This document shows, in pieces, positions 1 to 9,054 of a stretch of 64,000 nucleotides of DNA. Made by a program: the position numbers and the translations under genes. The notes beneath the pieces are model-generated. The model did no database searches. It was not told the DNA's origin and saw nothing but the letters and a program-made list of their open reading frames with translations. This stretch comes from Tunturiibacter gelidiferens (lineage in GTDB: Bacteria; Acidobacteriota; Terriglobia; Terriglobales; Acidobacteriaceae): the NCBI RefSeq assembly GCF_013410115.1, contig NZ_JACCCV010000001.1, forward strand, positions 2,418,001 through 2,482,000, given 5' to 3'. Position 1 is the first letter of the stretch. Each line of letters opens with the position of its first letter.

Positions 1-1388
1 GCAAGTGCGGGAGCGTCCGTAAGACTGCGATTGGATCCTCCCAGCGTCTTCGCCAGGTTGCGGTGCAGTTTGTCCGCAATCGGAAGCAAGGCGGTTTCAC
101 TGAACGCCTGTCCGATCAGGCTCACTCCGAAGGGCAGCCCGTCCGGACGCATACCCGCGGGGAGTGCGACTGCTGCCAGGTCCAACAGATTTACAAAGTT
201 TGTGTAATGACCAAGAATGCTGTTTCGCTCGATGGGCTTTTCTGCGATCTCCTCGATCGTGAAGGTCTTTGGCGCGGTCGGGAGGAGCATCATGTTAATG
301 GTGTTCCAGACCGGCTTGGTTGCGCGCTTGAGCGTCTCCAATGAGTATGAGGCTTCGAAAGTATCGACCGCGGAGTAGTTCGCTGCACCCGAGACGATCT
401 TTGCGACGGTTGGGTCCATCTCGTCTTTGTGTGCGCCTATAAATGTTGAGATGGCTGCATAGCGTTCTGCGACCCAAGGGCCTCTGTAGAGCAGTTGCGC
501 TACCTGCAGAAAGGGAGTGAGGTCAAACTCGACCGGGGTGCCACCGAGGGCTATGAGCGCTTCAACTGCGGTTTTATAGAGCTGCGGGTTGAAGTGGTCA
601 CCATAGAACTCGAGTGTCGCGGCGGCAGGGACGCCGAAGCGGAAGCTAGTCGCCGCTGCCCAAGGGGAAGCTCCATCCCCCGTCTCAGGGGCTCGGGAGT
701 ACGGATCTTTTTCGTCGTAGGCACCTGCCACTGATAGCACCAATGCTGCATCGAGTGCGGTTTCGGCAAAGACCGAGACGCAATCGAGGGTGCGACACGC
801 AGGCACCACACCATTCGTACTTACCACGCCCCGCGTCGGCTTTAGCCCGATGATGTTGTTGAACATGGCAGGCACGCGACCTGACCCGGCGGTATCGGTT
901 CCTAGCGAGAAAGAGACCAGTCCACTTGCCACTGCGACTGCCGAGCCAGCACTGGAGCCACCCGAGATGTAGCGTTTGTCGAAGACACTTGAGCAGATGC
1001 CGTAGGGAGTTCTCGTGCCGACCAGACCGGTGGCGAACTGATCCATGTTCGTCTTGCCGATGAGGATCGCGCCTGCTTGTTGGAGTAGTGTGACGACGGT
1101 CGCAGATTCTGCGGCGAGGTAGGAATACGCTGGACAGGCGGCCGTCGTTGCCATGCCCGCTACGTCGATGTTGTCTTTGACGGCAAAGGGAATTCCGTAG
1201 AGCGGCAGCTTGCTCTTGTCTTCCGCAGGCAATGCCTTTGCGCGTGCCAATGCTTTCTCTCGGGGAACGATCGAGATCCAAACAGGCTGCACACCCTCGG
1301 CCTCGATTCGGCTGTAGATCGCCAAGACTACTTGTTCGGGACTTTCGTGTCCCATCGCGTACGCTGCATGAAGCGCTGCAATGTTCAT
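1..1388 (-). CDS. atzF: Allophanate hydrolase (AtzF-like), 3' end beyond the window
   Basis: An amidase-signature enzyme. In this context it should split allophanate (urea-1-carboxylate) into ammonia and CO2 in the cytoplasm, the last step of the carboxylase pathway encoded next to it. Reading from the ATG at 1388 gives 462 residues with no stop before the left edge. The Ser-cisSer-Lys triad is visible: Lys71 in AVKDN, the serine pair at 145-146 in GGSSAG, and the nucleophile Ser169 in GTDTAGSG. Bacterial AtzF proteins are about 600 residues, so the C-terminal part lies outside. Only 25 nt separate it from the carboxylase gene, so the two are probably co-transcribed. The amidase family is certain from motifs. 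The allophanate assignment rests on the carboxylase/DUF1989 neighbours and the overall match to AtzF. Confidence 0.9.
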   Translation of the reverse strand, partial: MNIAALHAAYAMGHESPEQVVLAIYSRIEAEGVQPVWISIVPREKALARAKALPAEDKSKLPLYGIPFAVKDNIDVAGMATTAACPAYSYLAAESATVVTLLQQAGAILIGKTNMDQFATGLVGTRTPYGICSSVFDKRYISGGSSAGSAVAVASGLVSFSLGTDTAGSGRVPAMFNNIIGLKPTRGVVSTNGVVPACRTLDCVSVFAETALDAALVLSVAGAYDEKDPYSRAPETGDGASPWAAATSFRFGVPAAATLEFYGDHFNPQLYKTAVEALIALGGTPVEFDLTPFLQVAQLLYRGPWVAERYAAISTFIGAHKDEMDPTVAKIVSGAANYSAVDTFEASYSLETLKRATKPVWNTINMMLLPTAPKTFTIEEIAEKPIERNSILGHYTNFVNLLDLAAVALPAGMRPDGLPFGVSLIGQAFSETALLPIADKLHRNLAKTLGGSNRSLTDAPAL

Positions 1389-1413
1389 CGTTCTCCTGCG
1401 GTGTCTTGTGAAT

Positions 1414-4400
1414 CTATGGCTGTGTCGGACGCACCGAGAGCAGAAGCTGGCCCGCCTGGACCAATGCTCCCTGTGCGCAATATATCTCTTCGATTGTTCC
1501 GTTTATATGGGAGGGCACGGTGATCTCTGTCTTCATGGCATCGAGCACGATAAGCTTTTGTCCATCCGTCACGGTCTGGCCTTTTTCGAGCACGATTTGA
1601 AAGACACTGGCGGTCACTGGTGATGCGATTCCCTCGCAGCCGTCGGCTACCACTACGGTCGTTTCGACTTCGGGTTCAGTCTCCGGTTCGGCCTCGGTCA
1701 TCAGTCCGGCCTGCTGCCAGCGTTCGCGCTCAGCGTTGAAGGACTCTTTTTGATGCTTCTTGAAGGCTGCTGCCTCTTCGCTGATGGAGTCCAAAAACTT
1801 TTGATACTCCTTGAGGTTGAAGGTGGTCTCCTCGACGCGCAGTTCGTATTGTCCGTGGGGAAACTTCTCTCGTGCTTCGAGAAGCTCCTCGGCGCTGACC
1901 GGATAGAAGCGTATCTGGTCGAAGAAGCGAAGAGACCATGGGGTTCCGGGCGCAAACGCGGGCGTCGACTTCCATGTGTTCCACACCTGAATCGTTCTTC
2001 CGACTAGCTGATAGCCACCGGGACCTTCCATGCCATAGACACACATGTAAGCGCCGCCGATGCCGACTGCGTTTTCTGGCGTCCAGGTGCGGGCGGGATT
2101 GTATTTGGTCGTGACCAGTCGGTGGCGCGGATCGACCGGTGTCGCCACTGGGGCACCCAGGTAGACGTCGCCGAGACCCAAGACCAGATAGCTCGCCGCA
2201 TGCACGATGCGATAGACCTCATCGATTGATTCGAGGCCGTTGATGCGGCGGATGAACTCTATGTTCGAGGGGCACCAGGGTGCGTCAGGCCGAACCGCCT
2301 GCATGTACTTCTGCTGTGCAAGCTTTGCCTGCGGGTCGTCCCAAGACAGAGGGAGATGAACAATCCGAGACGGCACCGTGATGTCGCTTAGCTCTGGCAT
2401 GGTGCGGTCGATTTTATCGAGCAGTTCGATGAGCTTCGCGCGTGCTACTTTGCGGCTGTCGTAGTGGATGTGCAGTGAGCGAACGCCGGGTGTGATGTCG
2501 ATGATGCCAGCGAGGTTAGCTGCGCGTAGATTCTGTTCCAGGATGTGGACGCGAAACCTGAGATAAAGGTCGAGCTCGAGTTTCCCGTACTCCACCAGAA
2601 GGTACTTGTCACCGTCCGTACGAAAGACCATCTTCTGTGGGCGGTCGACAAACGCTGCGATCACCGCGGGTTCAGGTAAAGAAGCGCTGGGAAGGGAAGG
2701 GGGCGCGGTGGAAAAGTTCTCGAGGAAGGCGTCCTGGGCGCGTTCCATCGCTTCAGCCTCGGCGAGCGTGATACGCCTGAAGCGGATCAGGTCGCCTGCC
2801 TTGAGTTGGCCTAACTTCCAAAGCTCAGCCTGAACGATGGTTGCAGGACATACGAATCCACCGAGGCTTGGACCATCGGGGCCAAGCAGGATTGGCATAT
2901 CTCCAGTGAAGTCGATTGTGCCGATCGCGTAGGCATTGTCGTGGATGTTCGAGGGATGAAGGCCAGCTTCGCCGCCATCGGGTCGAGCCCACTTTGGTTT
3001 TGGGCCTACGAGGCGTACACCGGTGCGATCGCTTTGGTAGTGGACCTTCCAGTGGGTGGTAAAGAGCGTTTCGATGTCTTCTTCGGTGAAGAAGTCGGGG
3101 GCCGCGTGCGGGCCAAAGAGTACGCCGATCTCCCAGGTTCGGGTCAGCGTCGGGATGAACAACGCCGGAAGGTGTGCGGGAGTCTGGAGTTTTACGGTGG
3201 AGTCTTTGGCGGCTGTAACCAAGTGCACTACGTCGCCTGATCGTAAGGCACGTCCTGCATGTCCGCCGAACCCACCCAGCAGAAAGGTGCTTCTGCTTCC
3301 CAAATAAGGTTGCGTGTCGATACCGCCTTGCAGTGCGAGGTACGAACGGATTCCTTCCTTCGATGATGCCCCCAGAGAGAGGACGCTGCCTGCTTTTACT
3401 TCAATGGCCGTCCAGCGGTTTATCGGGCTGCCGTTCAGCTTTGCGCCCATGTCGGCGCCCGTGAGGGAGATCAGTGCGTCGGAGTGGAAGCGGATACGTC
3501 CGCCCATCGTCGCGAATTCGATTGCTGCAGCGCCTTCGTTGTTACCGACCAGGCGGTTTGCGATGCGAAACGATTGGTGGTCCATTGGTCCCGAAGGTGG
3601 GACGCCGATGTTCCAGTAGCCTGTCCGTCCGGGGTAGTCCTGGATCGTTGTCTGGGTCCCGCCGTCGAGGATCTCAATTGAATTTCGCGTAACCGCAAAG
3701 TTGCTTAAAAATGATGTTGTAACTTTTCCAGATACAAATTCTGGAGATGCCGCGATCTCGCGCAGATACCGCAAGTTCGTCTCGGTGCCGTCGATAGAGC
3801 TTGCGTCAAGCGCGGCGCCGAGCTTCGCGAGTGCCTCAGTGCGATCTTTGCCGGTGACGATGATCTTTGCGATCATCGGATCGTAGTAGGGCGTGATGGT
3901 CGAGCCTGATTCGATCCACGTTTCTACTCGAGCCAGCTCAGTGCCGGGGAAGTTTACGAGGGTTAGCTTGCCTGGCGAGGGCTGAAAATTTTGCGCGGGA
4001 TCTTCTGCGTACACGCGGGCTTCGATGGAAGCGCCGACCGGTCTGATAGTGAACGAGTCCAGAGGGGCGAGGTCCCCGGATGCCTGTAGCACCATCCACT
4101 CTACGAGGTCGATGCCAGTCACCTGCTCAGTTACTCCATGTTCGACTTGCAGCCGCGTGTTCACTTCAAGGAAATAGAATTCGCCGGTATCGTCGTCGTA
4201 GATGAATTCGACTGTGCCCGCTGACGCATAGTTCACTGCCTTGCCCAGCAGAATTGCCGAGGCGCACAGTTTTTCGCGGGTGGCGTCGGTCAGTCCCGGC
4301 GCGGGTGTTTCTTCCAGGACCTTTTGGTGGCGGCGCTGGGCCGAGCAGTCGCGTTCCCCCAGAGCGATCACCTGGCCTTTGCCATCGCCGAAGATCTGTA

Positions 4401-5028
4401 CCTCGATGTGGCGGGCTTTAGCGACGTACCTCTCAAGGTAGACTCCGCTATCACCGAAGTTTGCGCGGCTAAGACGTAGGACGGAGTCGTATGTTTCGCT
4501 TAGCTGTTGGGCCGAGAGGCAGAACCGCATTCCGATACCGCCTCCTCCGCCCGAACTTTTCAACATGACGGGATACGTGAGCCTTTCCGCCTGGGCTAAT
4601 GCGTCGTCCAGGCCGAAGAGCAGACCAGTGCCTGGCAGGAGAGGAACTCCGCAGTGCTTCGCTGTTTCCCGAGCGGTGTGCTTCAGTGCAAATGCTTCAA
4701 TATGTTCCGGTTCGGGCCCGATGAATGAAATTCCCTGGGCTGTGCACGCTCGCGCAAACTGCACATTCTCGCTGAGAAATCCATAGCCGGGATGAATCGC
4801 GTCCGCTCCAGTCTGCTTTGCCGCGTCGAGGATTTTCTCGAAGGACAGGTAGCTCTGTGCCGCTGGTGCAGGTCCGATCGCAATGGCCTCGTCGGCTTCA
4901 AACACATGCAGGGAGTTGGAGTCTGCGGCGGAATAAACCGCAACCGACATGATTTCCATTCTTCGCAAAGTGCGCTCGATGCGGCAGGCGATCGCACCGC
5001 GGTTCGCAATCAAAACCTTCTTAAACAT
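1414..5028 (-). CDS. Biotin-dependent urea/guanidine carboxylase
   Basis: A 1204-residue single-chain biotin enzyme. An N-terminal biotin carboxylase/ATP-grasp domain spans about 1-450 (glycine-rich loop SSGGGGGIGM at 158-167). The KipA-like AHS2 domain (about 455-770) and KipI-like AHS1 domain (about 815-1020) form the carboxyltransferase. A C-terminal biotinyl domain has the attachment motif DAMKTE, with Lys1166 as the biotin site. This is the full architecture of urea carboxylase. Stand-alone bacterial homologues encoded with two DUF1989 proteins have been shown in the literature to prefer guanidine, making carboxyguanidine. The DUF1989 pair sits immediately upstream (14 nt gap), so guanidine is the better guess. 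The sequence alone does not settle urea versus guanidine. Confidence 0.92.
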   Translation of the reverse strand: MFKKVLIANRGAIACRIERTLRRMEIMSVAVYSAADSNSLHVFEADEAIAIGPAPAAQSYLSFEKILDAAKQTGADAIHPGYGFLSENVQFARACTAQGISFIGPEPEHIEAFALKHTARETAKHCGVPLLPGTGLLFGLDDALAQAERLTYPVMLKSSGGGGGIGMRFCLSAQQLSETYDSVLRLSRANFGDSGVYLERYVAKARHIEVQIFGDGKGQVIALGERDCSAQRRHQKVLEETPAPGLTDATREKLCASAILLGKAVNYASAGTVEFIYDDDTGEFYFLEVNTRLQVEHGVTEQVTGIDLVEWMVLQASGDLAPLDSFTIRPVGASIEARVYAEDPAQNFQPSPGKLTLVNFPGTELARVETWIESGSTITPYYDPMIAKIIVTGKDRTEALAKLGAALDASSIDGTETNLRYLREIAASPEFVSGKVTTSFLSNFAVTRNSIEILDGGTQTTIQDYPGRTGYWNIGVPPSGPMDHQSFRIANRLVGNNEGAAAIEFATMGGRIRFHSDALISLTGADMGAKLNGSPINRWTAIEVKAGSVLSLGASSKEGIRSYLALQGGIDTQPYLGSRSTFLLGGFGGHAGRALRSGDVVHLVTAAKDSTVKLQTPAHLPALFIPTLTRTWEIGVLFGPHAAPDFFTEEDIETLFTTHWKVHYQSDRTGVRLVGPKPKWARPDGGEAGLHPSNIHDNAYAIGTIDFTGDMPILLGPDGPSLGGFVCPATIVQAELWKLGQLKAGDLIRFRRITLAEAEAMERAQDAFLENFSTAPPSLPSASLPEPAVIAAFVDRPQKMVFRTDGDKYLLVEYGKLELDLYLRFRVHILEQNLRAANLAGIIDITPGVRSLHIHYDSRKVARAKLIELLDKIDRTMPELSDITVPSRIVHLPLSWDDPQAKLAQQKYMQAVRPDAPWCPSNIEFIRRINGLESIDEVYRIVHAASYLVLGLGDVYLGAPVATPVDPRHRLVTTKYNPARTWTPENAVGIGGAYMCVYGMEGPGGYQLVGRTIQVWNTWKSTPAFAPGTPWSLRFFDQIRFYPVSAEELLEAREKFPHGQYELRVEETTFNLKEYQKFLDSISEEAAAFKKHQKESFNAERERWQQAGLMTEAEPETEPEVETTVVVADGCEGIASPVTASVFQIVLEKGQTVTDGQKLIVLDAMKTEITVPSHINGTIEEIYCAQGALVQAGQLLLSVRPTQP

Positions 5029-5042
5029 CCCACTCCTCTAGT

Positions 5043-5738
5043 TTACTTTTGATCCATAGATTCATTGGTCGCGGCGTCCCATATCAACAACCTTACCGGC
5101 GTGGGGTTATACGCATTACACGGATTGTTCAACTGGGGACAGTTCGAGATGACGATAAGAGTATCCGTCTCTGCCTGCAGTTCTACATACTTGCCGGCGT
5201 TGGAAACCCCATCTTCGAAGGTTAACTTGCCTGAAGTAGTTACGGGTACGTTCATGAAGAAGTTGATATTTGCGGTGAGATCCCGCTTCCCAAAATCGCG
5301 CCCGGTCTTATCCGACCATTGGATCGCGCCTTTCAGGAAGCTTTGGCGGCATGCATGCATGGAGCGCTTTTCGATCGCATACCGGACCATGTTGCTCTCT
5401 GCAGAGCAGGCTCCGCCCAGCGTATCGTGCCGACCGCAGGTATCGGCCACAATCGTCAGGAGCACATTACGAGCGGTTGAGATCAATTTCGTTCCGGTCG
5501 TCAGATAGATGTTGCCTTGCGCGCGGATTGTGTCCTGCGCGCTATAGCGGTCAGCATAGTCATGCGCGTTGTAGAACAGCGTATCCACTGCCTGGTTGCC
5601 TTCGATGTCAACGATACGAACGAATTGGCCACGCTTGATCTCGTGGACAAATGAGGCCCCAGCCTCGATATCCACCATAAAGATGGCCTCTGTCGGAGTT
5701 CGTGGGCTTCTCGTTATCACTGCTTCTGTCATCCTCAA
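5043..5738 (-). CDS. DUF1989 protein, UAAP2 type; likely carboxyguanidine deiminase subunit
   Basis: A 231-residue member of the family historically called urea carboxylase-associated protein 2. Family hallmarks are visible: [13 protein letters not shown] near the N terminus, the central [14 protein letters not shown] and the C-terminal [10 protein letters not shown]. The conserved Cys and His residues are candidate catalytic or metal ligands. In characterised systems the two DUF1989 proteins form the heteromeric carboxyguanidine deiminase (CgdAB), converting carboxyguanidine to allophanate and releasing ammonia. The gene lies 14 nt before the carboxylase and 41 nt after its DUF1989 partner, consistent with one operon. 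A second ATG two codons in could be the true start. The family call is firm. The enzymatic role follows from published work on homologues. Confidence 0.9.
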   Translation of the reverse strand: MRMTEAVITRSPRTPTEAIFMVDIEAGASFVHEIKRGQFVRIVDIEGNQAVDTLFYNAHDYADRYSAQDTIRAQGNIYLTTGTKLISTARNVLLTIVADTCGRHDTLGGACSAESNMVRYAIEKRSMHACRQSFLKGAIQWSDKTGRDFGKRDLTANINFFMNVPVTTSGKLTFEDGVSNAGKYVELQAETDTLIVISNCPQLNNPCNAYNPTPVRLLIWDAATNESMDQK

Positions 5739-5779
5739 TTACTCCTGCGTCTGGAAACTGATTTACGCCTGGGAGGCGG

Positions 5780-6514
5780 TTATTGGAAGTAGCGCTCGGT
5801 CAAGAGGAAGCCGCGCTCGTTCTCGGGCCGGAACTTGCGGCAGATATCCTCGCTTCCCGGCGCGGGTACTCGCTTCAACGTCAGAGTGACTGGCGTCTGT
5901 CTATATTCGCGATCGGAGTCCATAGGATGCTGACATGTGTTGAGGATTACCAGAGTGTTCATCTCCGCCCGCAACTCTACCGTGCTGCCGTCCTTCGCGT
6001 GTCCTTCGACGAACTGCATGCTGCCGTCCTCCTGCACTTCGACTTTGCTGAAGAAGTTCACGTTCATCATCAGATCGCGACGGTTGAGGCCGTACTTTTC
6101 CAACTCGAGCAAAAAGCCATCGAGAGCATTCTGGTGCCAATCGTTGTGTGCTTTCTGGTAGGTCAGAGCTCCATACTTCTCAGCGACCAGCGTCGCGTCG
6201 GAACACCCGCCTAATGGGTCGTGCCAACCGAGAGTGTCGTCCGTGATTGAACAGAGAATCCGACCCATGTCGGAGAAGAGCACCGCACCAGTCGTAAGCC
6301 GAGCAATATGCTGCGCCTTCAAGGTATCTGGCAGATTCAGACGTTCTGAAGGATTATCGGCGTTCAGAAATATTGCACCTACGTTGGCGTGGTCGCCTCC
6401 GGCAGTGATGCGCAGCGCGGTTCCGCGCTTCAGTACGTGCGACCATGTGGAGGACCCGCTTAGCGTCTCCTCCCAAAGAACTTCAGAGCTCAAACCAACC
6501 AACCTTCCCGGCAT
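5780..6514 (-). CDS. DUF1989 protein, UAAP1 type; likely carboxyguanidine deiminase subunit
   Basis: A 244-residue paralogue of the next gene in the operon and the presumed second subunit of the carboxyguanidine deiminase. Recognisable family segments are LKRGTALRIT, LPDTLKAQH, SDMGRILCSIT, a central DTLGWHDPLGGC and a C-terminal FRPENERGF. Compared with its partner the central motif has Leu in place of the first Cys (DTLG versus DTCG), which fits an asymmetric pair in which the subunits contribute different residues. That last point is inference. It is the second gene of the leftward operon, 39 nt downstream of the beta-propeller gene. The alternative is the old annotation as an accessory protein of urea carboxylase. 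Confidence 0.9.
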   Translation of the reverse strand: MPGRLVGLSSEVLWEETLSGSSTWSHVLKRGTALRITAGGDHANVGAIFLNADNPSERLNLPDTLKAQHIARLTTGAVLFSDMGRILCSITDDTLGWHDPLGGCSDATLVAEKYGALTYQKAHNDWHQNALDGFLLELEKYGLNRRDLMMNVNFFSKVEVQEDGSMQFVEGHAKDGSTVELRAEMNTLVILNTCQHPMDSDREYRQTPVTLTLKRVPAPGSEDICRKFRPENERGFLLTERYFQ

Positions 6515-6553
6515 TTATGCCGTTTCACTTACTTTAAAAGTGTGCGCGGTCTT

Positions 6554-7597
6554 TCATTTTTGATCCGGGGAGATTCTCCACACGGTGCCCTGCATCAAGT
6601 TCGAAAGCCACACTGAACCGAAGCCGAACCTTACGCCGTCTCCGCCCTTGCCTGCCCATTGCCTAACTGGGAGATTGTTCGTGGCGTCTACCTGGGTGAG
6701 GGGAAAGTCAAACAACGCCGTCCATACTGAACCTGCGCCAAATGTGATCTCGCCGCCCTCGCCGGGGATGCCGCATGCGATCGTGGCGACGAGTTTGTCA
6801 GTCTTCATGTCAACCCGCGAGATGGTTCCGTCGCCCTGGTTCAGCGTCCAAACCGAACCTGCTCCAATCGTAAGAAAGCGTGGCTTTGGGCCGACCGGGA
6901 TCGTTGCAATTACTTTGTTTAACTTCGGGTCGATCTTTAGCAGTTGATCATGACCAAAGGAGGAGATCCAGACGAACCCGTCCCCAAAGGCTGGGTTCTC
7001 CGAAGCTGTCGGCAGCTCTAGGTTTGAGACGACCGTGTTTGTGTTTGGGTCAACTCGTACCAACATGCTTGGCTTTACGACCATCCATATGGACTCATCC
7101 CCTACCGTGATACCGCCTTCGGAGTTTGCGGGGTCTGCAGGAATCTCGGCTATCACATTGCCGGTGGCTTCATCGAGTCGCACGAGTTGATGCGTTCCGC
7201 AGCTTGGAACCCACACCGATCCCCAGCCGTACGCAAGCCCGGAACAGGGCCGTTGCACCGTTGCGATAAGGCCGGGTTTGCCGGTCGAGGGAAGTAATTG
7301 CACAACGTGATTTACGCGCGCGCTCGATACCCAGACAGCATCCTTCGTCGCCACGGACCAGTCGGGCGATCCTTCGACGGTATATATCGTTTCCGGCTTG
7401 AGATCGCTGAGTGGACGAGCCACGCCTGATGTCGTCACCCCCGTCCGAACCACTTTCGGTGGCCGTGACAGGGCGGCTGCCGGCGGAGTTGCCTGTTGTC
7501 CCCGTGTGGAGATAGCCGCTATTGCTCCATTGGCAATCAGACTGGCCGCAATCGCAAACCGGGCTCCTCTCGCTTTTCGATGATTGATTGAAGTCAT
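6554..7597 (-). CDS. Secreted YncE/Vgb-like beta-propeller protein
   Basis: A predicted exported beta-propeller. I chose the ATG at 7597 (347 residues): it is preceded by a GGAG about 14 nt upstream and begins a plausible signal sequence (a basic MTSINHRK stretch, then a hydrophobic run ending near GAIAAIST). An in-frame ATG at 7711 would add 38 charged residues ahead of the signal and is less likely. The mature part repeats a blade unit of about 45 residues around G(A/F)GSVW, VWVSS, VWVPS, IWMVV and VWISS, each followed by a (L/I)xRxD segment. That is typical of the YncE / streptogramin-lyase-like superfamily. No catalytic residues can be named. It is the promoter-proximal gene of the guanidine/urea operon, an unusual partner, and could sense or bind a ligand in the periplasm (speculative). 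Confidence 0.75.
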   Translation of the reverse strand: MTSINHRKARGARFAIAASLIANGAIAAISTRGQQATPPAAALSRPPKVVRTGVTTSGVARPLSDLKPETIYTVEGSPDWSVATKDAVWVSSARVNHVVQLLPSTGKPGLIATVQRPCSGLAYGWGSVWVPSCGTHQLVRLDEATGNVIAEIPADPANSEGGITVGDESIWMVVKPSMLVRVDPNTNTVVSNLELPTASENPAFGDGFVWISSFGHDQLLKIDPKLNKVIATIPVGPKPRFLTIGAGSVWTLNQGDGTISRVDMKTDKLVATIACGIPGEGGEITFGAGSVWTALFDFPLTQVDATNNLPVRQWAGKGGDGVRFGFGSVWLSNLMQGTVWRISPDQK

Positions 7598-7962
7598 GAT
7601 CGTTCTAGACACTCCGCGTAGCACCCGCTGGTTTATGAGGAGAGGAACAGGTTCTGATTGAATTGGCTTCCTTCTACTAGAACAAAGGTTCATCGATTTT
7701 CTGTTTGACATGGGATTTCTCTATTCGTCGCATAGAAAAAATTATTTCCATAGCAATTCTCTATCGCATCAATCGACTGCTGCCATAGGCAGTTGATTTC
7801 GGAGAGATTCGGACTACACTCGGAGTCACTCAGAGCCACTACGCAGTACTTCCATAACAGTTAAATCACTCGGAAACGCATCTAGTGGTTGGGACCAACC
7901 TAACCTCCAGAAGAGGGCAGCTGAACCATAAAGGTCAGTGAACTATCGAAGTACAGGAGCCA
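7598..7962. promoter_or_regulatory. Divergent control region between the carboxylase operon and the ABC importer
   Basis: About 365 nt that must hold the promoters of both transcription units. Rightwards, TTGATT at 7793-7798 and TACACT at 7815-7820 (16-nt spacer) form a moderate sigma-70-like promoter, with AGGAG just before the importer ATG at 7963. Leftwards, only a weak TTGCTA/TATGCG pair is visible near 7765-7730. A perfect palindrome lies at 7887-7900. I looked for guanidine-I, -II and -III riboswitch signatures on both strands and saw none. Confidence 0.5.
7887..7900. promoter_or_regulatory. Perfect 14-bp palindrome (GGTTGG-GA-CCAACC), candidate operator
   Basis: Two 6-nt arms with a 2-nt centre, too tight for a stable RNA hairpin loop and therefore more likely a dimeric repressor site. 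It lies about 60 nt downstream of the predicted rightward transcription start and 63 nt before the importer start codon. Its binding protein is unknown. Confidence 0.45.
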
Positions 7963-9048
7963 ATGAAAACGACGAAGCACCGTTTTTTCGCCCTAGTCTT
8001 TACTGTCTTTCTGCTAATCGGGTGTTGTTTGCCTGCAAGTGCGATAACAGAGCCGCCGACCTTCACCGTCGGGTGGTCGGTCTACGCGGGCTGGAATCCT
8101 TACTTTTACATGCAGAAGTCCGGCACTATGAAGAAGTGGGCGGATAAGTATGGGATAGTCATCAAGGTTCAACGGTTCGACTATGCCGCGTCTCTGGACT
8201 CGTTTGTCGCAAAGAATATTGACGCCTGCACGATGACTAATATGGAGGCATTGGACATGCCGGCCGCCGCTGGCGTGGACTCCACGGCTATCATCGTTGG
8301 GGACTACTCTAACGGGAACGACGCTGTCCTAGTCCGTAACGGGCTGACATTTGATAAGCTCCCTGGCCAGCGCATTATGCTGGTGCAAAAGACAGTGTCC
8401 GAGTACTTACTCGAGCGAGGGATGGTGCTCAACGGTCAGCAGGCCCAACTCTCCAAGCTTCGGTTGATTAACACCTCGGACTCGGACATCGTTCCGGCGT
8501 TCATGAATAATACGTCGAACCCTGCGGTAGTTACGTGGAAGCCTTTGGCTTCGCAGATTCTCGCTGACAAGAGCGTCCACTCCATCTTCGATTCTTCGAA
8601 GATTCCCGGCGAAATCCTTGATCTGCTGGTTGTTCGTACCGAAGTGTTGAATCGCCCTGATGGATCCGGACAGAGATTCGCCAAGGCGATTAGCGGGGCC
8701 TGGTACGAGACGGTGCAGCAGCTGGCCTCAGGGCAGTCACAGGCGATCAAGGTTTCAGCCGCCGCGTCCGGCGACTCGATCGACTCGTATAAGGAGCAGC
8801 TCAGGACTACTTCGCTTTTTGCCACACCAAAGTCTGCTGCCGACTTCACTACCGGGCCAAATATCAAGCAAAAGATGGAACTCGTTCGCCAGTTCTGCTT
8901 CGCACACGGACTACTTGGTCAAGGCGTCAAGTCCGTCGACGACGTTGCCATCGTTTATCCAGACGGCTCTGTCCAGGGCCACAAAGAACGAGTACGTCTG
9001 AGATTCAATGCGGCCTATATGCAGGCTGCGCAACAGGGAAAGCTCTAA
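7963..9048 (+). CDS. ABC transporter substrate-binding protein of the urea-carboxylase region
   Basis: A 361-residue NitT/TauT-like periplasmic binding protein, best matching the family found beside urea carboxylase genes. The N terminus is an export signal that reads either as a lipobox (LIGC at 18-21) or as a signal peptidase I site after PASA. The mature start FTVGWSVYAGW is characteristic of this family, as are FDYAASLDSF and DACTMTNMEALDMPA. AGGAG lies 6 nt before the ATG. It begins the rightward unit and is followed by permease (6-nt gap) and ATPase genes. The transported substrate is presumably guanidine, urea or a related small nitrogen compound. That is context-based inference. Confidence 0.87.
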   Translation: MKTTKHRFFALVFTVFLLIGCCLPASAITEPPTFTVGWSVYAGWNPYFYMQKSGTMKKWADKYGIVIKVQRFDYAASLDSFVAKNIDACTMTNMEALDMPAAAGVDSTAIIVGDYSNGNDAVLVRNGLTFDKLPGQRIMLVQKTVSEYLLERGMVLNGQQAQLSKLRLINTSDSDIVPAFMNNTSNPAVVTWKPLASQILADKSVHSIFDSSKIPGEILDLLVVRTEVLNRPDGSGQRFAKAISGAWYETVQQLASGQSQAIKVSAAASGDSIDSYKEQLRTTSLFATPKSAADFTTGPNIKQKMELVRQFCFAHGLLGQGVKSVDDVAIVYPDGSVQGHKERVRLRFNAAYMQAAQQGKL

Positions 9049-9054
9049 CATCCT

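Noticed and set aside
7712..7962. Guanidine-I riboswitch suggested by CTAGTGGTTGGGACC resembling the start of the ykkC motif
   Set aside because: The downstream signature segments of the class (GGTCCGAGAG and the terminal AAAAGCCCGGG part) are absent, and the stretch is better explained by the GGTTGG-GA-CCAACC palindrome.
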